In this document: one piece after another, positions 1-6,678 of the stretch
Numbering within the stretch: the stretch's first letter is position 1
Layout of the letters: every line of letters starts with the position of its first letter
NCBI GenBank assembly: GCA_035573655.1
Contig: DATMAC010000141.1
Location: 1 to 29,550 of the forward strand
Source of the DNA: Thermoflexus sp035573655
GTDB lineage: Bacteria; Chloroflexota; Anaerolineae; Thermoflexales; Thermoflexaceae
Direction: 5' to 3'
Length of the DNA stretch: 29,550 nucleotides
Notes under the pieces: generated by a model
What the model was told of the DNA's origin: nothing
Seen by the model: the letters and a program-made list of their open reading frames with translations, nothing else
Databases searched by the model: none
Program-made: the position numbers and the translations under genes

Positions 1-115
1 CCTCCTGCCTTCTTAGAGAGCTCTGAACGGAATGGAACCGGGCTGAAGCGTTACAAATCGGTTCGAAAGCCGCCCTCGTTGGGGCGCTTGTTAACGAGCT
101 TGCCTTAAAGTAGGG

Positions 116-1048
116 TCACGGTGATGGCCCCGTTCCCACGAGCGCCGCCTCTAAACGGCGCACCTCGTCGTACCAGGCATCCTCTCCAGCCACAAAGCGT
201 TCCACCCCGATCGCGCGAAGCGCCAATTTCCCCTCCGGATCCTGATGGGCGTTCAACAAAAGGTCCTGGATCTCCACTCGAAGGTTCGGGGGGAGCGTGG
301 GAGCGGCTACCACCGGGGGCGCGCCGAATTCCGGCGAGCGCGCGATCACCCGTACCTTCGCCCCCAGCTCGGGTTTCTGCTCCACCAGGAACTGGAAAAC
401 CAGGCTATCCACCGCCGCGCCATCGGCCACCCCCTGGGCCACGGCCTGGATCGCTCGATCGTGACCGTAAGTGAAGAACGTCCGCCGGAAGAACGTCTCC
501 GGCGTCTCCCCAAGCTGATGCACCAGATATCGCGGGTAAAGATACCCGGTATTCGAAAGAGGGTCCACAAAAGCGAAAGTGCGGCCTCGCAGATCGGCCA
601 TGGTCTGGACGGGAAGATCCGCGCGCACGATCACCCAGGACTGGTAAGTCGGCTTCCCGTTCACCACCGGGACGGCCAGCAATGAGAAACCGTGCTCCCG
701 TCGGCCGATCACGTAAGCCCATGTGCAGACAAACGCGATATCCACCTCCCCACGGGCGATGGCCACGTTCATCGCCGCGTAATCCCGGCGCTGAACCATC
801 TCCACCGGCCGGCCCAGGCGGCGGGCGAGATAGTCGAGCAGGGCCTGATAGGCTTCAGCGGAGCTTTGCGGGGAGAGGACAGCGGCGATGCCGACCCGCA
901 GAGGAATCACTTCGGTGCGTTGCGGCTGTCGGATCGGCACTCGCCGGTTGAAATCAACGTAAGGCAGCGGCTCGGAAGCCCGCTGGCAGGCGGTCAGACC
1001 CAAGAGAAAGATGCTGATCCCCAGGAACCGGATTCCTCGAAGGGCCAT
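116..1048 (-). CDS. PhnD-family periplasmic substrate-binding lipoprotein
   Basis: About 310 aa. The start is the ATG at 1048, preceded by AGAGGAG at good spacing and opening directly into a lipoprotein signal (FLLGLTAC, lipidated Cys21); the same frame is open further upstream but that part looks non-coding. The body reads as a phosphate/phosphite/phosphonate-type periplasmic binding protein: 'LRVGIAAVLSPQ' near residue 50, a 'GEVDIAFVCTWAYV' pocket segment near 105, 'FAFVDPLSNTGYLYPRYL' and 'GVADGAAVDSLVF' later. No ABC permease or ATPase lies beside it, so a transport role is not supported by context. It is divergent from a multiheme cytochrome operon, and the family also contains sensor proteins such as AioX, which binds arsenite for a two-component system. 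The only cysteine besides the lipobox one is Cys108. Family call is firm; ligand and role are unknown. Confidence 0.87.
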   Translation of the reverse strand: MALRGIRFLGISIFLLGLTACQRASEPLPYVDFNRRVPIRQPQRTEVIPLRVGIAAVLSPQSSAEAYQALLDYLARRLGRPVEMVQRRDYAAMNVAIARGEVDIAFVCTWAYVIGRREHGFSLLAVPVVNGKPTYQSWVIVRADLPVQTMADLRGRTFAFVDPLSNTGYLYPRYLVHQLGETPETFFRRTFFTYGHDRAIQAVAQGVADGAAVDSLVFQFLVEQKPELGAKVRVIARSPEFGAPPVVAAPTLPPNLRVEIQDLLLNAHQDPEGKLALRAIGVERFVAGEDAWYDEVRRLEAALVGTGPSP

Positions 1049-1491
1049 CGGGCGCTCCTCTGCTTCGGCTTCACTTAACCTAATTGTAACCTGTAGTGCT
1101 CGTTGGATGATGACCCTCTGAGGCGTCGGCACTTTTGGGGACTCCATGTCAGGAAATTCCCCATCAATGAAATCCGGGAATTCCCCGATACAAATCCTCA
1201 GCAAAAAAACGTGAGGGTAAACCCTTGGAATTACCGAGGATTCTGGTCAGCATAAAGATGGTGTATTCCCCTCCCCGATGAGAGGGCTTGGAGGGCTGGC
1301 CACTGGGGCTGGTCCGTCGCTCCAATGGTGCAGGGCGCTTGGAGCCTGTTTGGCGAATTCTGAGCTCACGAGGAAGAAAGGGGGAGCTCAATCGCTCCGG
1401 ATCGGGCTCGCGAAGGCGCAGCCTGCTTCTTTGATCGGCATGGAGGGCAGTTGGCTTTGCGCTGAACCCCCTTGATTCCGGGAGGCGTTCC
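1049..1491. other. Divergent intergenic region with repeated AATTCC motifs
   Basis: No gene is visible in this 443-bp gap between the divergent binding protein and the nonaheme cytochrome. It holds several similar words on the plus strand: AATTCCCCATC (1155-1165), GGGAATTCCCCGAT (1176-1189, containing the perfect palindrome GGGAATTCCC), GGAATTACCGAGGAT (around 1228) and ATTCCCCTCCCCGAT (around 1264). A TACAAT hexamer reading toward the binding-protein gene (complement of 1083-1088) could be its -10 box, but no clear -35 was seen. The cytochrome gene has GGGAGG just upstream of its ATG at 1492. Confidence 0.5.
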
Positions 1492-2604
1492 ATGCCGCTT
1501 CGAATGCCTTGCCTGGGGGGATTGGTGGCGCTTGGGGGGCTCTGGCTGGGGACCCTGGGTGGGGTTTCCGGATCCACCCATCTCCCTGCGTCGCCACCGC
1601 CGTCTCAGGCCCGCCCGGAAAACGAGCGGGCGTGTTCAAAGTGTCATGCGCTTCCGGATTTGATCCGCCCGCTGCCCAGCGGTGAGCTCTGGTCTCTTTG
1701 GGTTGATGAAGAGGCCTATCAGCGTTCCGTTCATGGGAAGGAAGGGTACACCTGCGCGGATTGCCATCCGGAGATCACCGGCTTTCCGCACCCAGAGCGG
1801 GCCTTTCAGAGCCTACGCGAGGTGCGGACCCAGATGGCAAAAGTTTGTCGGGATTGTCACGAGGAAGAGGCCGCGGCGTATGATGAGGGCCTTCACGCCC
1901 AGGCCTTGCGGGAGGGGCGTTTGGAGGCGGCGGTCTGCACGGATTGCCATGGGGCCCATGAAACCCGCGCCTTCGACGGACAAAAGGGGCGGATCGCGGC
2001 GACGTGCCGAGGCTGCCATTCGGAGATCTACGAAGTTTACCGGAATAGCGTTCACGGCGCCGCCTTACTGAAAGAGAACAACCCCGATGTCCCGGCGTGC
2101 ACGGATTGCCACGATTACCATCGCAATGCCGGTCCCACGCGGGAGGGCTTTCATCTCTTCTCCCCCCAGCTGTGTGCGAAGTGCCACACGGACGAACAGT
2201 TGATGGCTCGTTACGGGATCCGGACCGGTGTCTTTAACACGTATGTGGCGGATTTCCACGGCACGACGGTGGTGATCTTTGAGAAGATCGCCCCGGATCA
2301 ACCGGTCAATAAACCGGTCTGCGTGGATTGCCACGGGGTGCATAACATCCTGCCGCCCACCGATGAGAACAGCACGGTGCTGAAAGCGAACCTCATCAAC
2401 ACCTGCCGGCGTTGCCATCCGGAGGCCGATCTGAACTTCCCGGACGCTTGGATGAGCCATTACGAGCCGGATCCGCAGCGCACACCCGTGGTCTTCGCGG
2501 TCCAATGGTTCTACAACATCCTGATCCCCACCACGGTAGGTGGGATGCTGCTTTTTGTCGGCACAGATGCCTGGCGGCGCTGGGCGCGAGGCCGGCGCCC
2601 GTGA
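1492..2604 (+). CDS. Nonaheme c-type cytochrome with C-terminal membrane anchor
   Basis: 370 aa, starting at an ATG preceded by GGGAGG. An N-terminal hydrophobic signal segment exports the protein. Nine CxxCH heme-binding motifs begin at about residues 48, 88, 119, 149, 172, 203, 228, 277 and 305. Several are of the 'CTDCHGAH', 'CTDCHDYH' or 'CVDCHGVH' type, where the extra His is a likely axial ligand of another heme, as in other bis-His multiheme cytochromes. A single hydrophobic helix near residues 337-357 followed by arginines should anchor it in the membrane with the hemes outside. The next gene starts 14 bp after its stop and encodes a cytochrome b, so the two probably form a quinone-oxidising or quinone-reducing unit. 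No catalytic signature of nitrite, tetrathionate or hydroxylamine enzymes was recognised, so it is called an electron carrier. Confidence 0.9.
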   Translation: MPLRMPCLGGLVALGGLWLGTLGGVSGSTHLPASPPPSQARPENERACSKCHALPDLIRPLPSGELWSLWVDEEAYQRSVHGKEGYTCADCHPEITGFPHPERAFQSLREVRTQMAKVCRDCHEEEAAAYDEGLHAQALREGRLEAAVCTDCHGAHETRAFDGQKGRIAATCRGCHSEIYEVYRNSVHGAALLKENNPDVPACTDCHDYHRNAGPTREGFHLFSPQLCAKCHTDEQLMARYGIRTGVFNTYVADFHGTTVVIFEKIAPDQPVNKPVCVDCHGVHNILPPTDENSTVLKANLINTCRRCHPEADLNFPDAWMSHYEPDPQRTPVVFAVQWFYNILIPTTVGGMLLFVGTDAWRRWARGRRP

Positions 2605-2618
2605 GGGGGAAGGTGGTC

Positions 2619-3776
2619 ATGGGAGATCGGGATCGAATCTATCGGTTCTCTTTGCTGCGGCGGATCGAGCACGGCGTCCTCATGGTCGCCTTCGTGGTGC
2701 TGGCGGCGACCGGATTGCCGCAGAAGTATCCTCAATCCCCTGTCTCCCTCGCGTTGCTCCAGGCAATGGGTGGCCTGGAGAACGCCCGGATCATCCATCG
2801 GGCGGCGGCCATCGCGCTGATGCTGCTGGCGCTGGAGCACATCGGATCGGTGCTTTACGACCTCTATGTGCGTCGGGTCCCGCCCAGCATCCTGCCGACC
2901 CGGGAGGATTTCCGGAACGCGTGGCGGGCGTTGCGCTATAACCTTGGGCTGACCGACTCGCCGCCCCGTCAGGGGTGGTTCACCTTCCAAGAGAAATTCG
3001 AATACTGGGCCTTGGTCTGGGGGCTGCTCATCATGGGCCTCACGGGGTTCATGCTTTGGAACCCCATCACCACCGCTCGCTTCCTGCCTGGGCAATGGAT
3101 CCCAGCGGCGAAGGTGGCCCACGGATCAGAGGCCTTGCTGGCAGTTCTCGCCATCCTGATTTGGCATGTCTATCACGTTCATATCCGACGTTTCAATCGG
3201 AGCATGTTCACCGGCTATCTGAGCCGGGCGGAGATGGAGGAGGATCATCCCCTGGCGCTGGAAGCTCCTCCGCGCCCAGCCCCTCTGGATCCGCTGGAGA
3301 CCCGCGCCCGCGCCCGGCGGTTCTGGGCCGCCTATGGCGTGCTGGCGACCCTCTGGTTGGTGGGGATGGTTTGGTTCGTCTCCGGCGAGAAAACCGCGGT
3401 CACCTCTCCGGGCCCGATTCCGGACATCGCCCGGGTTCGGGCTTACGCCCCGCTAACGCCCACACCGGTGCCAACCCCTTCCTACCTCGGTAGGGGAAGT
3501 GCCGACATCGGCCCCACCTGGGGGGAAGGGATCGGGGCCTTTCTGGAAGAGAACTGTGGCTTCTGCCATGGTCCTCAGCGACGGGAGGGGGATCTGGATT
3601 TGACCACTTATGAAGGCGTCTTAAGGGGTGGGAAGTCCGGGCCGGCGGTGATCCCGGGCGCGCCCGGGATCAGCCCGGTCCTGATCTGGACGGCCTTGGA
3701 GGATCATCCCGGCCGGCTCCGGGCATCGGAGCGGGCGGCGATCTGGTTGTGGATTCAAAACGGTGCTCCCAGGTGA
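2619..3776 (+). CDS. Membrane cytochrome b with C-terminal monoheme cytochrome c domain
   Basis: 385 aa. The ATG at 2619 is chosen because it follows GAGGGGGAAGGTGG and begins the recognisable membrane protein; the longer open frame runs back into the preceding gene. The N-terminal half resembles the di-heme cytochrome b561/formate dehydrogenase gamma type: hydrophobic helices with likely heme-ligand histidines in 'RIEHGVLMVAF', 'IIHRAAAIALMLLALEHIG' and 'LIWHVYHVHIRRF'. A further helix ('VLATLWLVGMVWFV') leads to an exported C-terminal domain with one CxxCH (CGFCH, Cys313) in a context like planctomycete-type cytochrome c domains ('LDLTTYEGVLRGG'). It probably passes electrons between membrane quinone and the multiheme cytochromes on either side. 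The b-c fusion gives the complex an extra heme step. Confidence 0.87.
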   Translation: MGDRDRIYRFSLLRRIEHGVLMVAFVVLAATGLPQKYPQSPVSLALLQAMGGLENARIIHRAAAIALMLLALEHIGSVLYDLYVRRVPPSILPTREDFRNAWRALRYNLGLTDSPPRQGWFTFQEKFEYWALVWGLLIMGLTGFMLWNPITTARFLPGQWIPAAKVAHGSEALLAVLAILIWHVYHVHIRRFNRSMFTGYLSRAEMEEDHPLALEAPPRPAPLDPLETRARARRFWAAYGVLATLWLVGMVWFVSGEKTAVTSPGPIPDIARVRAYAPLTPTPVPTPSYLGRGSADIGPTWGEGIGAFLEENCGFCHGPQRREGDLDLTTYEGVLRGGKSGPAVIPGAPGISPVLIWTALEDHPGRLRASERAAIWLWIQNGAPR

Positions 3777-3790
3777 TGACGGAGGTGCCT

Positions 3791-5965
3791 ATGCGCGGAA
3801 CCGGTTGGATCCAGTGGAGTGCGCTGGCTGTGGTCGGCCTTCTGTTCGCGGGGATCGGTTGCGCGCCCCGGGCGACGCCCACGCCGACGGTGACGGCGAC
3901 CCCGGCGGAGGCGACGCCGGTCGCCCCAGCGATCCCCGAGGTGCGCGTCCGGGAGATCCCCTTCGAGCAGGAATGGCTCTCCTCGGCCCACGCGGATGCG
4001 AAGGCGGAGGCCTTCCGACACTGGGATCAGGAGAGCCCCCCGGAGATCCCTGTTCAGTGTGCCAAGTGCCACAGCGCCTACGGATTCCTGGACTTCCTGG
4101 GGGTGGACGGCTCTCCGGCGGGCGTGGTGGATAAACCGGCGGCCATCGGCTCGGTGATCGACTGCACCACATGCCACAACTCGGCCACGCGGACGATGGA
4201 TCGCGTGACCATGCCTTCGGGGGTGGAGATCACCGGGCTTGGGCCGGAGGCGCGCTGCATGCAATGCCACCAGGGCCGGGCCTCCAGCCAGGATGTCGAG
4301 AAGGCCATTCAGGAGGCGGGGGTGGAAGCAGACCAGGTCAGCGAGAAGCTCTCTTTCATCAATATCCACTACTATGCGGCGGCGGCGATCAAATACGGCA
4401 CGGTGGCGAAAGGGGGCTATCAATACGCTGGCCGGTCTTATGAAGCCCGCTTCGACCATGTGAAGGGTGTCAGCACCTGCACAGACTGCCACGACTCCCA
4501 CACACTGAAAGTGAAGGTCGAGCTCTGCAGCACCTGTCATAAGGAGGTCCGGTCGGAAGAGGACCTCCGGCGTATCCGGATGGAAGCCTCGCTGGTCGAT
4601 TACGACGGCGATGGGAACATCCGCGAGGGCCTGGCGGATGAGATCGCCGGCCTCCAGGAGCTGCTTTATCAGGCGATCCAGGCCTACGCCCGTGAGGTGG
4701 CCCGCAAGCCGATCGTCTACGACGCCCATACGTATCCTTACTTCTTCGTGGATCTAAACGGCAACGGCGCAGTGGATCCGGATGAAGCCAAGCCGGACAA
4801 CAAATACAACGCGTGGACGCCGCGGCTGCTCCGCGCCGCTTACAACTACCAGGTCTCCCAAAAGGACCCTGGGGCCTTCGCTCACGGCGCGAAGTATGTG
4901 ATCCAGTTGCTGTATGATTCCATCGATGATCTTAACCAGGCCCTGGCCACGCCCATCGATCTCTCGCGGGCCCATCGGGATGATGTGGGCCACTTCGCCG
5001 GCGCCTCGGAGTCCTTCCGCCATTGGGATCGTGAGGGGCAAGTGCCGCCGGCGTGCAGCCGCTGCCATACTGCCGAGGGGTTGCCGCTCTACCTGCGGGA
5101 CGGCGTGTCGATCTCCCAGCCGCCCTCCAACGGCTTCCTCTGCTCCACCTGCCATGACTCCTTGACCGAGTTCACCCGCTACGAGGTCAAGCGGGTCACC
5201 TTCCCGAGCGGCGCGGTGATCGACAGCGGCGATCCCAACACCAACCTGTGCATGACATGCCACCAGGGCCGCGAGTCCAAGGTGAGCGTCGACCGCCTGA
5301 TCGGGAAGCTGGCGCCGGACCAGGTCTCCGATCAGCTGCGGTTCCTCAACGTGCACTACTTCGCGGCGGGGGCCACCCGCTTCGGCACCCAGGCGAAGGG
5401 GGCCTATGAGTACGACGGGAAGACCTATGTGGGCCTCTTCGAGCATCATGCGCAGTTCCGCGGCTGCACCGACTGTCACGACGCCCACGAGCTGGAGGTC
5501 CGCGCGGAGTTCTGCGGGAAGTGCCACGAGGGCGTGCGTACCTCGCAGGATCTCCTGAACATCCGCCTGCCGGAGACGCCGGACTACGACGGCGACGGAA
5601 ACACGACCGAGGGCCTGGCCGGGGAGATCGAGACCATGCGGGAGGCCCTTTACCAGGCCATCCAAGCCTACGCCCGCGATCGGATCGGCACGCCCATCGC
5701 CTATCATCCACATGCCTATCCTTACTTCTTCACGGATACGAACGGGAACGGTGTGGCGGATCCGGAGGAGGCCAACCCGCAGAACAACTACAAGGCCTGG
5801 ACGCCGCGGCTGCTCCGCGCGGCCTATAACTACCAGTTTGCGACCAAGGATCCGGGCGGCTATGTGCACAACGGCAAATACATCGTGCAGATCCTCTACG
5901 ACTCCCTGGAGGATCTGAGCCGTGCCGTCCCGGTTCCGGCCCTCAAGAAGATGATCCGCCCGTAA
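3791..5965 (+). CDS. Decaheme c-type cytochrome lipoprotein, two pentaheme repeats
   Basis: 724 aa. The ATG at 3791 follows GGAGGTG and begins a lipoprotein signal (LLFAGIGC, lipidated Cys24); ATG 3776 overlapping the upstream stop is an alternative. A Thr/Pro/Ala-rich linker follows. Ten CxxCH motifs begin at about residues 90, 125, 156, 230, 246 and 422, 451, 487, 559, 575, so the protein is a tandem duplication with a period near 330 residues. Each half ends in a heme-free part with an acidic 'DYDGDGN' loop, a 'YPYFF.D.NGNG..DP.EA' loop resembling calcium-binding EF/dockerin loops (about residues 320 and 648), and a conserved 'AWTPRLLRAAYNYQ' helix. It is the last gene of the operon. A role as surface-exposed electron acceptor or donor is inferred from lipidation and heme count; the substrate is unknown. 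Confidence 0.9.
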   Translation: MRGTGWIQWSALAVVGLLFAGIGCAPRATPTPTVTATPAEATPVAPAIPEVRVREIPFEQEWLSSAHADAKAEAFRHWDQESPPEIPVQCAKCHSAYGFLDFLGVDGSPAGVVDKPAAIGSVIDCTTCHNSATRTMDRVTMPSGVEITGLGPEARCMQCHQGRASSQDVEKAIQEAGVEADQVSEKLSFINIHYYAAAAIKYGTVAKGGYQYAGRSYEARFDHVKGVSTCTDCHDSHTLKVKVELCSTCHKEVRSEEDLRRIRMEASLVDYDGDGNIREGLADEIAGLQELLYQAIQAYAREVARKPIVYDAHTYPYFFVDLNGNGAVDPDEAKPDNKYNAWTPRLLRAAYNYQVSQKDPGAFAHGAKYVIQLLYDSIDDLNQALATPIDLSRAHRDDVGHFAGASESFRHWDREGQVPPACSRCHTAEGLPLYLRDGVSISQPPSNGFLCSTCHDSLTEFTRYEVKRVTFPSGAVIDSGDPNTNLCMTCHQGRESKVSVDRLIGKLAPDQVSDQLRFLNVHYFAAGATRFGTQAKGAYEYDGKTYVGLFEHHAQFRGCTDCHDAHELEVRAEFCGKCHEGVRTSQDLLNIRLPETPDYDGDGNTTEGLAGEIETMREALYQAIQAYARDRIGTPIAYHPHAYPYFFTDTNGNGVADPEEANPQNNYKAWTPRLLRAAYNYQFATKDPGGYVHNGKYIVQILYDSLEDLSRAVPVPALKKMIRP

Positions 5966-5996
5966 CCGCCACTCCTCCCGAGGGCCGAGCGACGTG

Positions 5997-6026
5997 GGGG
6001 TGGGGTGGAGGGATCTGCCCCACCCC
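5997..6026 (+). terminator. Rho-independent terminator of the multiheme operon
   Basis: A 9-bp perfect stem, GGGGTGGGG (5997-6005) with CCCCACCCC (6018-6026), a 12-nt loop and a T-rich tail (TTTGTTTGG). It lies 31 bp after the decaheme stop. Confidence 0.7.
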
Positions 6027-6112
6027 TTTGTTTGGGTCGTTTGCAGGGGCGTCCTGAAGGTAACAGTTTGGGGGTTTGGGGGGCGGGGCCCCCGTCTCTT
6101 GTCGTGAGCTCC

Positions 6113-6152
6113 GAACTCCGTAATTCCTATCCAGAACTCTGTAATTCCTATC
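6113..6152 (+). promoter_or_regulatory. Direct repeat upstream of the ccm operon
   Basis: Two near-identical words, GAACTCCGTAATTCCTATC at 6113-6131 and GAACTCTGTAATTCCTATC at 6134-6152, differ at one base and are spaced 21 bp (two helical turns), 68 bp before the ccmE start. This is the layout of a tandem operator. The AATTCC core recalls the words in the 1.15-1.28 kb divergent region. No regulator is assigned. Confidence 0.45.
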
Positions 6153-6219
6153 TAGGAGTAGAGGGAATCCGGTTCTTATGTTAGACTCTGAACAGAACGT
6201 CTCGAGGCGGAGGTCTTCC

Positions 6220-6636
6220 ATGAGCGTCCGATTTTGGGTGGGAGGGGGATTGCTGCTCATCGCCTTGGGGCTGCTGATCGCCAACGGGCTCCGCAGCGCC
6301 TCCCAGTATTATCTGACGGTCTCCGAGCTGAGGGCGCGGGCGGAGAGCCTGCAGGGCCGGCCCATCCGCCTCTCGGGGATCGTGGATGGCGGAACGATCC
6401 GCTATGATCCGGAGACCTTTCACGTCGAGTTCGGCCTGGTGGAGCGCGTGGCCGATATCGGGAAGGTCCCACCGTTGAAGGTGGTCTATAAGGGGGTAAA
6501 GCCGGACCTTCTGCAGAACGAGGCGCAGGCCATCGTGGAGGGCACCCTCGGCCCGGATGGGGTGTTCTACGCTCAGAATCTCCTCCTCAAGTGCCCGACC
6601 CGCTACGAAGAGGAAGCGGCCAAGGGCTCGCGATAA
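6220..6636 (+). CDS. ccmE: Cytochrome c maturation heme chaperone CcmE, CxxxY type
   Basis: 138 aa. The ATG at 6220 is preferred over 6178 because it follows GGAGGTC and begins just before the membrane segment (about residues 5-22). CcmE holds heme covalently in the periplasm and hands it to CcmF. The fold is shown by 'GRPIRLSGIVDGGTIRYDP', 'VEFGLVERVADIG' and 'LKVVYKGVKPDLLQNEAQAIVEG'. The canonical HxxxY heme-binding site is replaced by CPTRY (Cys125, Tyr129). Such Cys variants are known from archaea and Desulfovibrio and bind heme through cysteine, so this is a recognised but uncommon form rather than a loss of function. It is the first gene of the maturation operon and is followed 42 bp later by ccmF. 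Confidence 0.93.
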   Translation: MSVRFWVGGGLLLIALGLLIANGLRSASQYYLTVSELRARAESLQGRPIRLSGIVDGGTIRYDPETFHVEFGLVERVADIGKVPPLKVVYKGVKPDLLQNEAQAIVEGTLGPDGVFYAQNLLLKCPTRYEEEAAKGSR

Positions 6637-6678
6637 GAGGGTCGAGGTGGCCACCTTACGGATCGCGGAGGGGAACCG

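Noticed and set aside
74..99. CTCGTT/AACGAG inverted repeat downstream of the PhnD-like gene
   Set aside because: Short stem, long loop, no T-run; could be chance.
4754..5869. 371-codon minus-strand open frame opposite the decaheme cytochrome
   Set aside because: Antisense shadow; it even shows the same internal duplication as the sense gene, which explains it.
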